A DNA stretch of 64,000 nt, taken from Cupriavidus oxalaticus. Lineage in GTDB: Bacteria > Pseudomonadota > Gammaproteobacteria > Burkholderiales > Burkholderiaceae. The stretch covers positions 248,001 to 312,000 of the forward strand of contig NZ_CP038634.1 of NCBI RefSeq assembly GCF_004768545.1, read 5' to 3'. The stretch's first letter is position 1; the number at the start of each line of letters is the position of its first letter. Under the pieces are notes generated by a model that did no database searches, had not been told where the DNA came from, and saw only the letters and a list, made by a program, of their open reading frames with translations. Position numbers and translations under genes: made by a program. Shown piece by piece: positions 26,055-38,881 of the stretch.

Positions 26055-27092
26055 CTAGCGGTAGAGCCCCGCCATCCTTTCCATCCCCACCGGCTTGATC
26101 CGCGACGCCTGCCCGGCGCAGCCGAAGGCCTCGAAACGCAGCTTCACCACGCCCTTGGCCCCTTTCTTGGCCGCCAGCAGGGCCTTGCGCGGATCAAACT
26201 CGCTGCGGTCCTCGGACAGCGACTTGCGGATCGCCCCGGTCATGGCCAGGCGGATATCGGTGTCGATATTCACCTTGCGCACGCCCATCCTGATGCCACG
26301 CAGGATTTCCTCGACCGGCACGCCGTAGGTCTCCTTGATCTCGCCGCCGTACTGGCGGATGATCTCCAGCCATTCCTGCGGCACCGAGCTGGAGCCGTGC
26401 ATCACCAGGTGGGTATCGGGGATCTGCTCGTGGATCTCGCGGATGCGGTCCATCGCCAGGATGTCGCCGGTGGGCTTGCGCGAGAACTTGTAGGCGCCGT
26501 GGCTGGTGCCGATGGCGATGGCCAGCGCATCCACGCCGGTGCGTGCGACAAAGTCGCGCGCCTGCGCCGGGTCGGTCAGCATCATGTCGTGCGACAGCGT
26601 GCCTGCCGCGCCCACGCCGTCCTCTTCGCCGGCCTGCCCGGTTTCGAGCGAGCCCAGGCAGCCGAGTTCGCCTTCCACCGACACGCCGACCGCATGCGCC
26701 ATCTCGCACACGCGCCGCGTGACCTCGACGTTGTAGTCGTAGTCCGACGGCGTCTTCATGTCTTCGCGCAGCGAGCCGTCCATCATCACGCTGGTGAAGC
26801 CGGAGCGGATCGAGGCCTGGCACACGGCCGGGCTGGAGCCGTGGTCCTGGTGCAGCACGATGGGGATGTCCGGATGGGTTTCGGCAGCGGCCAGCACCAT
26901 ATGCCGCAGGTAGGCCTCGCCGGCATACTTGCGCGCGCCGGCCGAGGCCTGCAGGATGACCGGGCTGTCGGTCTCCTCGGCCGCTTCCATGATGGCGTGA
27001 ATCTGTTCCAGGTTGTTGACGTTGAATGCCGGCACGCCGTAGCCGTACTCTCCCGCGTGGTCCAGCAGCTGTCGCAAGGAAATGAGTGCCAT
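26055..27092 (-). CDS. cbbA: Class II fructose-1,6/sedoheptulose-1,7-bisphosphate aldolase
   Basis: 345 residues. Zinc-site and substrate motifs are visible: [22 protein letters not shown] and [10 protein letters not shown]. In the Calvin cycle it joins dihydroxyacetone phosphate with glyceraldehyde 3-phosphate or erythrose 4-phosphate. The start has AAAGGAG upstream. It is the distal gene of the cbb operon, 36 bp after cbbK, matching the order known in Cupriavidus necator. Confidence 0.95.
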   Translation of the reverse strand: MALISLRQLLDHAGEYGYGVPAFNVNNLEQIHAIMEAAEETDSPVILQASAGARKYAGEAYLRHMVLAAAETHPDIPIVLHQDHGSSPAVCQASIRSGFTSVMMDGSLREDMKTPSDYDYNVEVTRRVCEMAHAVGVSVEGELGCLGSLETGQAGEEDGVGAAGTLSHDMMLTDPAQARDFVARTGVDALAIAIGTSHGAYKFSRKPTGDILAMDRIREIHEQIPDTHLVMHGSSSVPQEWLEIIRQYGGEIKETYGVPVEEILRGIRMGVRKVNIDTDIRLAMTGAIRKSLSEDRSEFDPRKALLAAKKGAKGVVKLRFEAFGCAGQASRIKPVGMERMAGLYR

Positions 27093-27128
27093 GGTGAAGC
27101 TCCTTTAGTCGATGCTTGGTAATACGGG

Positions 27129-28364
27129 TCAGCCGGCGGCGCGCTGCTCCAGCACGTCCAGTGCGGGCAGCTTCCTGCCTTCCAGGAATTCCAGGAACGC
27201 GCCGCCGCCGGTGGAGATGTAGCCGACACGGTCGGCAATGCCGTACTTGGCGATGGCGGCCAGCGTGTCGCCGCCGCCGGCGATCGAGAAGGCCTTGGAT
27301 TCGGCGATGGCCTGCGCCAGCACCTTGGTGCCGTTGCCGAACTGGTCGAATTCGAACACGCCCACCGGGCCGTTCCAGACGATGGTACCGGCGGCCTTCA
27401 ACTGCTCGGCCAGCAACGCGGCGGTTTGGGGGCCGATGTCCAGGATCATGTCGTCGTCGGCCACATCCTTCACATCCTTGACGATGGCCGCGGCGGTCGC
27501 GCTGAATTCCTTGGCGCAGACCACGTCGACGGGAATGGGCACCGAGGCGCCGCGCCTGGCCATGATGTCGATGATGGCCCTGGCATCGCCGACCAGCTCG
27601 GCTTCCGCCAGTGACTTGCCGATCTTCAGGCCGGCGGCCAGCATGAAGCTGTTGGCGATGCCGCCGCCGACGACCAGGTTGTCGACCTTGTCGGCCAGCG
27701 ACTTCAGGATGGTCAGCTTGGTCGAAACCTTGGAGCCGGCCACGATCGCCACCAGCGGACGCGCCGGCTGGCCCAGCGCCTTGCCCAGCGCGTCGATCTC
27801 GGCGGCCAGCAGCGGGCCGGCGCAGGCGACCGGCGCATACCTGGCGATGCCATGGGTAGTGGCTTCGGCGCGATGCGCGGTGCCGAAGGCATCGTTGACG
27901 TAGATGTCGCACAGCGCGGCCATCTTCTGGGCCAGCTCGTCGCTGTTCTTCTTCTCGCCCTTGTTCACGCGGCAGTTTTCCAGCAGCACCACCTGTCCGG
28001 GCGGCACCTGGAAGCAGCCCGCGGTCCAGCCGGACAGCAGCGGCACCTGCCGGCCCAGCAGCTCCGACAGGCGGCGGCCCACCGGCGCCAGGCTGTGGCG
28101 CGGGTCCGGCTTGCCTTCCTCGGGACGGCCCAGGTGCGAGGTGACCATCACCGCGGCCCCCGCCTGCAGGCAGGCCTCGATCGCGGGCAAGGAAGCACGG
28201 ATGCGGGTATCGTCGGTGATCTGTCCCGCATCGTCCTGCGGGACGTTGAGATCGGCGCGGATAAAGACCCGCTTGCCGGCCAGCCCGCCGGCGGCGAGCA
28301 ATGCGGCCAGCGTGTGCGGCGCCGCGGGTTTCGGTTGCGTGTCCGTAGCATGGAAAATGCTCAT
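27129..28364 (-). CDS. cbbK: Phosphoglycerate kinase
   Basis: 411 residues from ATG 28364, with AAGGGTGG upstream; a GTG three codons earlier is less likely because it overlaps that site. Family features include [12 protein letters not shown], an ATP-side [13 protein letters not shown] and the hinge region. It phosphorylates 3-phosphoglycerate with ATP in the reductive pentose phosphate cycle. Twelve bases separate it from cbbG, so the two are tightly coupled. Confidence 0.95.
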   Translation of the reverse strand: MSIFHATDTQPKPAAPHTLAALLAAGGLAGKRVFIRADLNVPQDDAGQITDDTRIRASLPAIEACLQAGAAVMVTSHLGRPEEGKPDPRHSLAPVGRRLSELLGRQVPLLSGWTAGCFQVPPGQVVLLENCRVNKGEKKNSDELAQKMAALCDIYVNDAFGTAHRAEATTHGIARYAPVACAGPLLAAEIDALGKALGQPARPLVAIVAGSKVSTKLTILKSLADKVDNLVVGGGIANSFMLAAGLKIGKSLAEAELVGDARAIIDIMARRGASVPIPVDVVCAKEFSATAAAIVKDVKDVADDDMILDIGPQTAALLAEQLKAAGTIVWNGPVGVFEFDQFGNGTKVLAQAIAESKAFSIAGGGDTLAAIAKYGIADRVGYISTGGGAFLEFLEGRKLPALDVLEQRAAG

Positions 28365-28376
28365 CGTAGCCACCCT

Positions 28377-29387
28377 TCAGCGTGCGTTGGCCAGCGCCAC
28401 CGCGGTATCCAGCATGCGGTTGGAGAAGCCCCATTCGTTGTCATACCAGGCCGAGACCTTGACCAGCGTGCCGTTGACCTTGGTCAGCGTGGCGTCGAAG
28501 GTGGACGAGGCCGGGCTGTGGTTGAAGTCCACCGAGACCAGCGGCGCGGTGTTGTAGTCCAGGATGCCCTTGAGCTCGGCCTCGGCGGCGCTCTTCAGGA
28601 TGCCGTTGACCTCGTCCACGGTGGTCGGCCGCGTCGCCACGAAGGACAGGTCGACCAGCGACACATTGATGGTCGGGACACGCACGGCAAAGCCGTCCAG
28701 GCGGCCATCCAGCTCGGGCAGCACCAGTCCCACGGCGGCGGCGGCGCCGGTCTTGGTCGGGATCATCGACATGGTGGCCGAGCGCGCGCGGCGCAGGTCG
28801 TCGTGGTAGACGTCGGTCAGCACCTGGTCGTTGGTGTACGAGTGCACCGTGGTCATCAGCCCCTTCACCACGCCCAGCTTCTCGTGCAGCGGCTTGACCA
28901 GCGGCGCCAGGCAGTTGGTGGTGCACGAGGCGTTGGAGATGACCGTGTCGGTCGCCTTCAGCACGCCGTGGTTCACGCCATAGACGATGGTGGCGTCCAC
29001 GTCCTTGCCGCCCGGGGCGGAGATGATCACCTTCTTCGCGCCGGCCTTCAGGTGGGCCGATGCCTTCTCCTTGCTGGTGAACAGCCCGGTGCACTCCATC
29101 ACCACGTCCACGCCCAGCCCGGCCCACGGCAGCTCGGCCGGATTGCGCTGCGCCACCACGCGGATGCGGTCGCCGTTGACGCGGAAGGCATCGCCGTCAA
29201 CCGAGACCTCGCCCGGGAAACGGCCGTGGACGGTGTCGTACTGCGTCAGGTGGGCATTGGTGGCGGCGTTGCCGAGGTCGTTGATGGCAACGATCTCGAT
29301 ATCGTGGCGCTTGCCGCCTTCATAGTGGGCGCGCAGTACATTGCGCCCGATGCGCCCGTAGCCGTTGATGGCAACCTTGATGGTCAT
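28377..29387 (-). CDS. cbbG: Glyceraldehyde-3-phosphate dehydrogenase
   Basis: 336 residues starting [20 protein letters not shown], with the catalytic cysteine in [15 protein letters not shown] and the C-terminal [14 protein letters not shown]. It reduces 1,3-bisphosphoglycerate. The ribosome binding site CAGGAGACATC is strong. Lying within the cbb operon, it serves the Calvin cycle rather than general glycolysis. Confidence 0.95.
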   Translation of the reverse strand: MTIKVAINGYGRIGRNVLRAHYEGGKRHDIEIVAINDLGNAATNAHLTQYDTVHGRFPGEVSVDGDAFRVNGDRIRVVAQRNPAELPWAGLGVDVVMECTGLFTSKEKASAHLKAGAKKVIISAPGGKDVDATIVYGVNHGVLKATDTVISNASCTTNCLAPLVKPLHEKLGVVKGLMTTVHSYTNDQVLTDVYHDDLRRARSATMSMIPTKTGAAAAVGLVLPELDGRLDGFAVRVPTINVSLVDLSFVATRPTTVDEVNGILKSAAEAELKGILDYNTAPLVSVDFNHSPASSTFDATLTKVNGTLVKVSAWYDNEWGFSNRMLDTAVALANAR

Positions 29388-29446
29388 GATGTCTCCTGAT
29401 GTCTCCGTTTACTTGTCTTGGTATCCTTGCCGGCCCGCGCCGGATA

Positions 29447-30160
29447 TCAGGCGGCGGGTGCGAGCCACGCCGGCGTCAGCAGCACCGGCAGTGCCTCGAT
29501 CGAGTCGATCAGCGCATCCGCGCCCAGTGCCGCGGGCCCGTCGGGGCCGGCGTAGCCGTAGCGCACCAGGCAGACCGGCATGCCGGCCGCGCGCGCAGCG
29601 GCCACGTCCACTGGCGAATCCCCTACCAGCACGCCTTGCGCCGCATCGACGTCGAGCAGCCGGCAGGCATGGCGCAGCGGTGCGGGGTGCGGCTTCATCT
29701 GCGCGATCGAATCGCCGGCCACCAGCACGTCGAGGTACGCCGCCAGGCCGGTCATGGCCAGCAGCGGCGCCGCCAGCGCGCGCGGCTTGTTGGTGACGCA
29801 GGCCATGCGGTAGCCCTCGCGCCTGAGCGCGGCCAGGCCCGCTTCCACGCCCGGGAATACCGAACCCAGGCGGCCGTTGGTGTCGTCATAGTGGCGATGG
29901 AACAGCGCCTCGGCAGCGGCGGCCTCCACCCGCGGCGCCAGCTGCGCGGTCTCCAGCACGCGCCGCACCAGGTTGGGTACGCCGCGGCCGATGAAGCCGG
30001 CCACCGTATCGAAGGGCAGCGGCGCGCTGTCGAGATCGGCGAGCATGCGGTTGGCGGCCTCGACGATGTCCGGGGCGCTGTCGACCAGCGTGCCGTCCAG
30101 GTCGACCAGCACTGCGGTGCAAGGCAGGGATGCGCTAGATGCGGTAGATGCGGCAGTCAT
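29447..30160 (-). CDS. cbbZ: Phosphoglycolate phosphatase
   Basis: 237 residues of the HAD superfamily, with motif [17 protein letters not shown], motif II VTNKPR, Lys in MKPHP and motif [16 protein letters not shown]. It removes 2-phosphoglycolate made by Rubisco oxygenation. ATG 30160 overlaps the transketolase stop by 4 bases (ATGA), implying translational coupling. A much longer upstream frame only shadows cbbT. Confidence 0.93.
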   Translation of the reverse strand: MTAASTASSASLPCTAVLVDLDGTLVDSAPDIVEAANRMLADLDSAPLPFDTVAGFIGRGVPNLVRRVLETAQLAPRVEAAAAEALFHRHYDDTNGRLGSVFPGVEAGLAALRREGYRMACVTNKPRALAAPLLAMTGLAAYLDVLVAGDSIAQMKPHPAPLRHACRLLDVDAAQGVLVGDSPVDVAAARAAGMPVCLVRYGYAGPDGPAALGADALIDSIEALPVLLTPAWLAPAA

Positions 30161-32172
30161 GGCTTGTCCTCCAGCAAGGCGCGCGCGGCAGCCGCGACGT
30201 GTGCCGGGGTCAGGCCGAAGTGCTGGTACAGCGCCTCGGCGGGCGCGGACTCGCCGAACGTGTCGATGCCCAGCGCCACGCCGCCCTCGCCCACCACGCC
30301 GCGCCAGTACCAGGTGGCGCCCGCCTCCACGCTGACGCGCGGCACGCCCGGCGGCAGCACCGTGTCGCGGTAGGCCGCGTCCTGCGCGTAGAACAGCTCC
30401 ACGCACGGCATCGACACCACGCGCGCGGCGATGCCGGCGTCGGCCAGTTCCTGCGCGGCGCGCACCGCGATCTCCACTTCGGAGCCGGTGGCGACCAGCA
30501 CCACCCGCGGCGCCGCGGCATCGCGCAAGGCGTAGCCACCGCGCGCGATGTCCGCACGCCGGGCGGCATCGCGCTCGAACGGCGTCAACGCCTGCCGCGA
30601 CAGCACCAGGCAGGTCGGGCCGTGCTCGCGCTGCAGCGCGGCCTGCCACGCGTAGGCGGTTTCGGCGCCGTCGCACGGGCGCCAGACCCGGTTGTTGGGG
30701 ATCAGCCGCAGGCTCGCGGCATGCTCCACCGGCTGGTGCGTGGGGCCGTCCTCGCCCAGGCCGATCGAATCATGCGTCAGCACGTGGATCACGCGTAGCC
30801 GCATCAGCGCGGCCATGCGGATGGCATTGCGCGAGTAGTCCGAGAAGGTCATGAAGGTGCCGCCGTAGGGGATCAGCCCGCCATGCAGCGCCACGCCGTT
30901 CATCACCGCCGCCATGCCGAACTCGCGGACGCCGTAGCTGACGTAGTTGCCGTGCCCTTCGTGGTTGACCCAGACCGAAGCCTTCACATTGGTCAGGTTG
31001 GAGCCGGTGAGGTCGGCCGAGCCGCCCAGCAGTTCCGGCAAGGCCGGCGCCAGCGCCTCCAGGCAGAACTGCGAGGCCTTGCGCGTGGCGATCCTGCCCT
31101 GCAGTGCCGAGGGCGCGTCCAGCAGCGCCATCAGTGCCGCATCGAAGCCTTCCGGTAGCTGGCCTTTGATGCGGCGCAGGAATTCCCCGGCCAGTTCGGG
31201 ATGCGCGGCGCTATAGGCGGCGAAGCGCGCCTCCCATTCAGCCTCCCTCGCCGCGCCCTGGACGCTTGCGTCCCAGGCGTCGGCCACGTCCGCCGGTACG
31301 GTGAAGGGCTCGGCCTCCCAGCCCAGCGCCTCGCGCATGGCTGCGATCTCCGCCGCGCCCAGCGGTGCGCCATGCACATCGTGCCCGCCCGCCTTGGCCG
31401 GGGCGCCCTGGCCGATCACGGTGCGGCAACAGATCAGCGTGGGCCGGTCGCGCTCCGCCCTGGCCGCGTGCAGCGCCGCGTCGACGGCGTGCGCATCATG
31501 CCCGTCCACGCCGGCGATCACGTGCCACCCGTACGCGGCAAAGCGCTTCGGCGTGTCATCGGCAAACCAGCCGGCGACGTCGCCGTCGATGGAGATGCCG
31601 TTGTCGTCGTACAGGCAGACCAGCTTGCCCAGCCCGAGCGTGCCCGCCAGCGAGCAGGCCTCGTGGCTGAGGCCCTCCATCAGGCAGCCATCGCCGAGGA
31701 AGACATAGGTGTGATGGTCGACGATGTCGAAGCCGGGGCGGTTGAAGGTGGCGGCCAGCAGCTTCTCCGCCAGCGCCATGCCGACGGCATTGGCCAGGCC
31801 CTGGCCCAGCGGCCCGGTGGTGGTCTCCACGCCCGGCGTCACGTCGACTTCCGGATGCCCCGGCGTGGCCGCGTGCAGCTGGCGGAACTGGCGCAGCTGC
31901 GACATGGGCAGGTCGTACCCGGTCAGGTGCAGCAGCGCGTACTGCAGCATGGAAGCATGGCCGTTGGACAGCACGAAGCGGTCGCGGTCCGGCCAGGCCG
32001 GGTTGGCAGGGTTGTGGCGCAGGTGGCGCCGCCACAGCGCCTCGGCCATCTCGGCCATGCCCATGGGCGCGCCGGGGTGGCCCGACCTGGCCTGTTCCAC
32101 CGCGTCGGCGGCCAGGAAGCGCAGCGCGTTGGCGCAGCGGGCCGCGGAGTCGATGCGTTCGGGTGCGTTCAT
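30157..32172 (-). CDS. cbbT: Transketolase
   Basis: 671 residues, the usual length. Thiamine-diphosphate and metal motifs are visible ([13 protein letters not shown], and [16 protein letters not shown] in the pyrimidine domain), as is the C-terminal domain ([13 protein letters not shown]). It transfers two-carbon units during ribulose regeneration. Its stop overlaps the cbbZ start; the start has GAGGACAAGAAAC upstream. Confidence 0.95.
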   Translation of the reverse strand: MNAPERIDSAARCANALRFLAADAVEQARSGHPGAPMGMAEMAEALWRRHLRHNPANPAWPDRDRFVLSNGHASMLQYALLHLTGYDLPMSQLRQFRQLHAATPGHPEVDVTPGVETTTGPLGQGLANAVGMALAEKLLAATFNRPGFDIVDHHTYVFLGDGCLMEGLSHEACSLAGTLGLGKLVCLYDDNGISIDGDVAGWFADDTPKRFAAYGWHVIAGVDGHDAHAVDAALHAARAERDRPTLICCRTVIGQGAPAKAGGHDVHGAPLGAAEIAAMREALGWEAEPFTVPADVADAWDASVQGAAREAEWEARFAAYSAAHPELAGEFLRRIKGQLPEGFDAALMALLDAPSALQGRIATRKASQFCLEALAPALPELLGGSADLTGSNLTNVKASVWVNHEGHGNYVSYGVREFGMAAVMNGVALHGGLIPYGGTFMTFSDYSRNAIRMAALMRLRVIHVLTHDSIGLGEDGPTHQPVEHAASLRLIPNNRVWRPCDGAETAYAWQAALQREHGPTCLVLSRQALTPFERDAARRADIARGGYALRDAAAPRVVLVATGSEVEIAVRAAQELADAGIAARVVSMPCVELFYAQDAAYRDTVLPPGVPRVSVEAGATWYWRGVVGEGGVALGIDTFGESAPAEALYQHFGLTPAHVAAAARALLEDKP

Positions 32173-32200
32173 GTTTCTTGTCCTCGCAGCTCAGCGGTTG

Positions 32201-33079
32201 TTACAGGGCGGCGCGCTTGCGGCGCTCCATCATGCGCAGCACGAAAGGCGTGAAGATCAGCTGCATGGCCAGTTCCATCTTCCCGCCCGGCACCACGATG
32301 GTGTTGGCGCGCGACATGAACGAGTCGTGGATCATGCTCAGCAGGTACTGGAAGTCGATGCCTTTCGGGTTGGCGAAGCGGATCACCACCATGCTTTCAT
32401 CCGGCGCCGGGATCTCGCGCGAGATAAAGGGGTTGGAGGTATCCACGCACGGCACGCGCTGGAAGTTCACATGGGTGCGCGAAAACTGCGGGCAGATGTA
32501 GTTCACGTAGTCCGGCATGCGGCGCAGGATGGTGTCGGTCACCGCCTCGGTGGAGTAGCCGCGCTGCTTCTTGTCGCGCCAGAGTTTCTGGATCCATTCC
32601 AGGTTGATGACCGGCACCACGCCGATCAGCAGGTTGGGATATTGGGCGACATTGATTTCGTCGGTGACCACGCCGCCGTGCAGGCCCTCGTAGAACAGCA
32701 GGTCGGTGTCGGCGGGCAACGGCTCCCACTCGGTGAAGGTGCCCGGCTCCTGCCCGAAAGGGGCGGCCTCCTCCGCGCTGTGCAGGTAGTGCCGGTGCAT
32801 GCCGGTGCCGGTTTCCGCATAGGAGCGGAACAGGTTTTCCAGGTCGCCGAACAGGTTGTTCTCCGGGCCGAAATGGCTGAAGTTCATGTTGCCGGTGCGC
32901 TCGGCCTCGGCCATCTTGACCTTCATCTCGGCACGGTTATAGCGGTGGAAGCTGTCGCCTTCGATCACGACTGACTTCACGCCTTCGCGGCGGAAGATAT
33001 TCTCGAAGGTACGGGTCACCGACGTGGTGCCGGCGCCGGAGGAGCCGGTGATGGCAATGATGGGATAGCGTTCTGACAT
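32201..33079 (-). CDS. cbbP: Phosphoribulokinase
   Basis: 292 residues of the bacterial octameric type. The P-loop is GSSGAGTTSVTRTF, and VVIEGDSFHRYNRAEMK and YEGLHGG carry the catalytic region. It makes ribulose 1,5-bisphosphate, the step unique to the cycle, which is strong evidence for autotrophy. Eleven bases separate it from cbbF. Confidence 0.96.
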   Translation of the reverse strand: MSERYPIIAITGSSGAGTTSVTRTFENIFRREGVKSVVIEGDSFHRYNRAEMKVKMAEAERTGNMNFSHFGPENNLFGDLENLFRSYAETGTGMHRHYLHSAEEAAPFGQEPGTFTEWEPLPADTDLLFYEGLHGGVVTDEINVAQYPNLLIGVVPVINLEWIQKLWRDKKQRGYSTEAVTDTILRRMPDYVNYICPQFSRTHVNFQRVPCVDTSNPFISREIPAPDESMVVIRFANPKGIDFQYLLSMIHDSFMSRANTIVVPGGKMELAMQLIFTPFVLRMMERRKRAAL

Positions 33080-33090
33080 GGCCGTGCACC

Positions 33091-34185
33091 TCAGGCAGAC
33101 GCGCGAAACAGGCTGCGCTCGTTGAACAGGGGATTGGGAAGGTCGGGATCCGACTGGTTGGCGTGGTAGTCCTCGATCCGCTCCACTTCATTGCGCGAAC
33201 CGAAGATCACGCCGATGCGCTGGTGCAGCCCGCCCGGCGCCACCGCCATCAGCGGCTGCCGGCCGGTGCTGGCGCGCCCGCCGGCCTGCTCCATCAGGAA
33301 GGCGATCGGGTTGGCCTCGTAGAGCAGGCGCAGGCGGCCCGGCTTGGCGGGATCCTTGGTATCGCGGGGGTACATGAAGACACCGCCACGCATCAGGATG
33401 CGGTGCGCCTCGGCCACCATCGACGCAATCCAGCGCATATTGAAATCCTTGCCGCGCGGGCCGCTCTTGCCGGCCATGCACTCGGAGATATAGCGCTGCA
33501 CCGGCGCCTCCCAGAAGCGGCTGTTGGAGGCGTTGATGGCGAATTCCTGGGTCTCGGCGGGCACGCGCAGGCCCGGGTGCGTCAGGAAGAATTCACCCAG
33601 GTTCGGATCGAGGGTGAAGCCGTTGACGCCGTTGCCCACGGTCAGCACCAGCATGGTGGTGGGGCCGTAAAGCGCATAGCCGGCAGCCACCTGGGCCGTT
33701 CCGGGCTGCAGGAAGTCCTGCTCCGTCACGGCGTCCGCGCCTTCGGGCGCGCGTAGCACCGAGAAGATGCTGCCCACCGAAACGTTGACATCGATGTTCG
33801 AGGAACCGTCGAGCGGGTCGAACACCAGCAGGTACTTGCCGCGCGGGTAGCACGCGGGGATCTGGTATGGCGCCTCCATTTCCTCCGAGGCCATGCCGGC
33901 CAGGTAGCCGCCCCACTCGTTGACGCGCAGGAAGGCCTCGTTGCTCAGCACATCCAGCTTCTGCTGGATCTCGCCCTGCACGTTAATGGCCGACTCGTTA
34001 CCTTCCGCACTACCGGCGCGGCCGTGCAGGCCGCCCAGCGCGCCGAAGGCCACCGCGCGCGCGATCTCCTTGCAGGCCATGGCCACGTTAAGGATCAGGC
34101 CGTTGAAGCCGCCGCCGGCATCCGGGTAGCGGCGGCGCTCCTCGATCAGGAACTGCGTCAGGGTCATCCTCTGGACTTCGGGCAT
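33091..34185 (-). CDS. cbbF: Fructose-1,6-/sedoheptulose-1,7-bisphosphatase (class I)
   Basis: 364 residues from ATG 34185 (GAGGAGACC upstream). The metal-binding motif [13 protein letters not shown] is present, with [20 protein letters not shown] near the end. In autotrophs it hydrolyses both bisphosphates. It follows cbbE by 51 bp. Confidence 0.94.
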   Translation of the reverse strand: MPEVQRMTLTQFLIEERRRYPDAGGGFNGLILNVAMACKEIARAVAFGALGGLHGRAGSAEGNESAINVQGEIQQKLDVLSNEAFLRVNEWGGYLAGMASEEMEAPYQIPACYPRGKYLLVFDPLDGSSNIDVNVSVGSIFSVLRAPEGADAVTEQDFLQPGTAQVAAGYALYGPTTMLVLTVGNGVNGFTLDPNLGEFFLTHPGLRVPAETQEFAINASNSRFWEAPVQRYISECMAGKSGPRGKDFNMRWIASMVAEAHRILMRGGVFMYPRDTKDPAKPGRLRLLYEANPIAFLMEQAGGRASTGRQPLMAVAPGGLHQRIGVIFGSRNEVERIEDYHANQSDPDLPNPLFNERSLFRASA

Positions 34186-34236
34186 GACAGGTCTCCTCTT
34201 CATTTGCTATGTGTTCTTGTCTGGCGCCGGCGCGGG

Positions 34237-34941
34237 CTAGGTGAGCGTCGCGGCCTCGCGCAGTCGGCGCAGGATGCCGCGGTAGCCGCCGCCGGCGTCC
34301 GGCGCGCCAAACACGGCGCTGCCTGCAACGAAGGTGTCGGCGCCCGCGCGGGCGATCTCCGCAATGTTGTCGGCCTTGACGCCGCCATCGATTTCCAGCC
34401 AGACCGCTCGCCCGCCGGCCTCCACCTGCCGGTCGATGCGCGCGCGCACCTGGCGCAGCTTGTCCAGCACGCCGGGGATGAACGCCTGGCCGCCGAAGCC
34501 GGGATTCACGCTCATCAGCAGCACCAGGTCGAGCTGGCCGAGCGTGTGGTCGAGCCAGCCCAGCGGCGTGGCCGGGTTCAGCACCAGGCCGGCCTTGCAG
34601 CCGTGCTCGCGGATCAGCGCGATGGTGCGATCCACATGGCGGCTTGCCTCGGGATGGAAGCTGATGATGCTTGCGCCCGCCTTGGCGAACATGGGGATCA
34701 GCGCGTCGACCGGCTCCACCATCAGGTGCACATCGATAGGGATGGACACATGCGGCCGGATCGCCTCGCACACCAGCGGCCCGATGGTCAGGTTCGGCAC
34801 GTAGTGGTTGTCCATCACGTCGAAGTGCACCAGGTCCGCGCCCGCTGCCTCGATCGCGCGCACCTCTTCGCCCAGCCGCGCAAAATCCGCCGACAGGATG
34901 GACGGCGCGAGGCGGACGGCATGTTGGTCGTTGGCATGCAT
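34237..34941 (-). CDS. cbbE: Ribulose-phosphate 3-epimerase
   Basis: 234 residues. Family signatures are [32 protein letters not shown] and [15 protein letters not shown], with metal ligands H, D and D in place. It interconverts xylulose and ribulose 5-phosphates. The start ATG 34941 lies one base past the cbbY stop; an apparent 145-residue longer frame is a shadow of cbbY. Confidence 0.95.
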   Translation of the reverse strand: MHANDQHAVRLAPSILSADFARLGEEVRAIEAAGADLVHFDVMDNHYVPNLTIGPLVCEAIRPHVSIPIDVHLMVEPVDALIPMFAKAGASIISFHPEASRHVDRTIALIREHGCKAGLVLNPATPLGWLDHTLGQLDLVLLMSVNPGFGGQAFIPGVLDKLRQVRARIDRQVEAGGRAVWLEIDGGVKADNIAEIARAGADTFVAGSAVFGAPDAGGGYRGILRRLREAATLT

Positions 34942-34942
34942 G

Positions 34943-35707
34943 TCAGGCTGCCTCGAACAGGGTGCCGCGATGCCAGTTGCGCAGTGCGCCCAGGTCAGCC
35001 CAGCGCTGCGCCGCGCCGGGCAGCTGCTGCGGCAGCGGCTGCCCCGGATCGCCCAGGTGCGGCAGCACCAGCAGCGCGCCGTCGAAGCGTTCGTGCGCGG
35101 TGTAGGCGCTGGGCGTGACCAGGGTGGCAATGCCGGCCGCCTGCGCGGCGCGCAGCCCGTTCTCCGAATCCTCGATCGCCAGGCAATCCCCGGCTTCCAG
35201 GCCGAGGCGTTCCAGCACGGCCAGGTACACATCCGGGGCCGGCTTCTTGATGGCGGTGGTGCCGGCGTCGCCGATGGCGGCGAAGCGCTCGCGCCAGCGC
35301 TGGCCCAGCGGCACCTGCAGCAGCGCATCGAGATTGGCCGGCGTGGTGGTGGTGGCGATGGCGATGGGCACGCCGGCACTGCCGGCCTCGTCGATCAGCC
35401 GGGCAATGCCCGGGCGCAGCGGCAGCTGGCCGCTGCCGACGCGCTCGGCGTAGTGGCGTGTCTTGATGGCATGCACGGCGTCGATAGTCTCCCTGACCTT
35501 GCAGCCGCGGGCCTCTTCCGGATCGACCATCCCCCAGTAGTGCAGCAGCCGCTCCTTGCCGCCGGCCACCTTGAGCAGGCGCGTGTAGAGCGCCTCATCC
35601 CAGCACCAGTCGAGGCCGACCTCGGCAAAGGCGGCGTTGAAGGCCTGCAGGTGGGCGGTCTCGGTATCGGCAAGCGTGCCGTCGACATCGAAGATCAGGG
35701 CTTTCAT
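34943..35707 (-). CDS. cbbY: Xylulose-1,5-bisphosphate phosphatase (HAD family)
   Basis: 254 residues with motif [25 protein letters not shown] and IKKPAPDVY, then [15 protein letters not shown]. Red-type CbbY removes the misfire product xylulose 1,5-bisphosphate that inhibits Rubisco, working with the activase CbbX encoded 3 bp upstream. Confidence 0.93.
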   Translation of the reverse strand: MKALIFDVDGTLADTETAHLQAFNAAFAEVGLDWCWDEALYTRLLKVAGGKERLLHYWGMVDPEEARGCKVRETIDAVHAIKTRHYAERVGSGQLPLRPGIARLIDEAGSAGVPIAIATTTTPANLDALLQVPLGQRWRERFAAIGDAGTTAIKKPAPDVYLAVLERLGLEAGDCLAIEDSENGLRAAQAAGIATLVTPSAYTAHERFDGALLVLPHLGDPGQPLPQQLPGAAQRWADLGALRNWHRGTLFEAA

Positions 35708-35710
35708 GGC

Positions 35711-36634
35711 TTACTCCGCGGCCGAAGGCTGCGAGAACACGCGGCTGGCGCGCAGGTCCCCGGCCGTGATGGTGGTCAGGGCACGGTCATCGACCACCGT
35801 GCCGGGATCGTCGAGCAGCCGCGACGCATGGCGCAGGCGCGCGCGGTCCAGCGCGTTGCGCACGCTGCGGGCATTGGCGAAATGCGGCTGCGCCATGCGC
35901 CGGGCCAGGTAATCGGCAAATACGGCGCGGCTCTCGTCGTCGAAGTGGTATTGCATCTCCGCCAGCATCAGGTCGGCGATCCGGCGCAGTTCCTCGAGCT
36001 GGTAGTCGGGGAAGTCGATATGGTGGGCAACGCGCGACGACATGCCCGGGTTCGATTCGAAGAACCGGTCCATGCGGTCCTTGTAGCCGGCCAGGATCAC
36101 CACCAGGTCTTCGCGGTTGTTCTCCATCACCTGCAGCAGGATCTCGATGGCCTCCTGGCCATAGTCGCGCTCGTTCTCCGGGCGGTAGAGGTAATAAGCC
36201 TCGTCGATGAAGAGCACGCCGCCCATGGCCTTCTTCAGGATCTCCTTGGTCTTGGGCGCGGTATGGCCGATGTACTGGCCGACCAGGTCGTCGCGGGTCA
36301 CGGCCACCAGGTGGCCGCGGCGCACGTAGCCGAGCTGGTGCAGGATCTGCGCCATGCGCAGGGCCACCGTGGTCTTGCCCGTGCCGGGATTGCCGGTGAA
36401 GCACATATGCAGGCTGGGCGCCCCCGCGCTGAAGCCGCGCGCGGCGCGCAGCTTGTCCACCAGCAGCAAGGCGGCAATGTCGCGGATGCGCGCTTTCACC
36501 GGCTTCAGCCCGATCAGCTCGCGGTCGAGCTGGGCCAGCAGCTCGGTGATGCCGGAGCTGGCCAGCGACTCGGCCAGCGAACCAGGCAAGGCAGCGGGGT
36601 GCTGCAGTGGTGCGGTCGTTTCAGGTGCGGACAT
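35711..36634 (-). CDS. cbbX: Red-type Rubisco activase
   Basis: 307 residues of the AAA+ family. Walker A is [18 protein letters not shown] and Walker [13 protein letters not shown]; the pore-loop region lies around [10 protein letters not shown]. CbbX pulls on the C-terminus of the Rubisco large subunit to release tight-binding sugar phosphates. ATG 36634 (GGAGCCTGCC upstream) is preferred; an in-frame ATG 21 bp upstream is possible. It is separated from cbbS by about 146 bp, a longer gap than elsewhere in the operon. Confidence 0.93.
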   Translation of the reverse strand: MSAPETTAPLQHPAALPGSLAESLASSGITELLAQLDRELIGLKPVKARIRDIAALLLVDKLRAARGFSAGAPSLHMCFTGNPGTGKTTVALRMAQILHQLGYVRRGHLVAVTRDDLVGQYIGHTAPKTKEILKKAMGGVLFIDEAYYLYRPENERDYGQEAIEILLQVMENNREDLVVILAGYKDRMDRFFESNPGMSSRVAHHIDFPDYQLEELRRIADLMLAEMQYHFDDESRAVFADYLARRMAQPHFANARSVRNALDRARLRHASRLLDDPGTVVDDRALTTITAGDLRASRVFSQPSAAE

Positions 36635-36772
36635 GGCAGGCTCCGTAGGTTTCATCGAATCCGGGGCGCAGCTTCCCCCCGCGCGCTGCCTGACCGCGGC
36701 GCGCCCGTGGGACTGCACAGTGAGGGAATCGCCGGCGGGCAGTGCGTGGCTGCGCTACGCGCCGGTGCGGCC

Positions 36773-36794
36773 GCTGCCGTTCAGTAGCGGCAGC
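36773..36794 (-). terminator. Hairpin spanning the cbbS stop codon
   Basis: GCTGCCG at 36773-36779 pairs with CGGCAGC at 36788-36794 around an 8-base loop that contains the stop codon. It could weaken read-through or protect the cbbLS 3' end. Partial termination after cbbS is known for cbb operons in this genus. No T-run follows, so complete termination is unlikely. Confidence 0.4.
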
Positions 36795-37200
36795 CTTCGG
36801 GCCGCGCCTGCACGGCGTAGCTCTCGATCGAGTAGCGCAGCGTGCGGCCGGGCTCTTCCTGCCGCACCAGGCGGAAGCCGGGTTCGTCGGCCGGCCGGTT
36901 GACGATGAACGACATCACCACCGACTCCACCGTATGCGTCGAATCGAAGGCCGTGACGCGGATGTAGTGGTTCGGGAAGGTGTTCCGCGCGTTGTTGATT
37001 TCCATCAGGATGCCGGCGGCATCGCGCAGGTCGAACATCGGCAGCCCGAACATCTCCCAGTACGTATTGCGCGGGTGCGGGTCGTCGGTGTATTCGATGC
37101 CGACCGCCCAGCCCTTGTTCAGGCAGTATTCGAGCTGCCTGGTGATCTGCTCGTCGGTGAGGTCGGGCAGGAAGGAGAAAGTGCCTTGAGTGATGCGCAT
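36781..37200 (-). CDS. cbbS: Rubisco small subunit (form I, red-type)
   Basis: 139 residues starting [20 protein letters not shown], with the conserved [12 protein letters not shown] and the C-terminal beta-hairpin extension ([20 protein letters not shown]) that is typical of red-type small subunits and forms the central barrel. It assembles with eight CbbL. The gap to cbbL is 39 bp. Confidence 0.96.
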   Translation of the reverse strand: MRITQGTFSFLPDLTDEQITRQLEYCLNKGWAVGIEYTDDPHPRNTYWEMFGLPMFDLRDAAGILMEINNARNTFPNHYIRVTAFDSTHTVESVVMSFIVNRPADEPGFRLVRQEEPGRTLRYSIESYAVQARPEGCRY

Positions 37201-37239
37201 GATGTCCTCTCGTTCTGTGGTGTTCAGGGGCTCGGGGGC

Positions 37240-38778
<1,539 letters not shown>

Positions 38779-38787
38779 TCAGATATT

Positions 38788-38804
38788 CTTAGCCCCTGTA
38801 TAAG
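38788..38804. promoter_or_regulatory. Candidate CbbR binding site
   Basis: The dyad CTTA-N9-TAAG (38788-38804) contains a T-N11-A core, the LysR-family recognition pattern, and sits just upstream of the predicted -35 box. CbbR activator binding here is expected from the known family layout. Confidence 0.55.
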
Positions 38805-38881
38805 CCATCCTTTAAGTGAGGCGCGGGCCGCACACCCGGGCCTCAGATCAAAGGACAAACCCCAAGCCGCCCCCACTGCCC

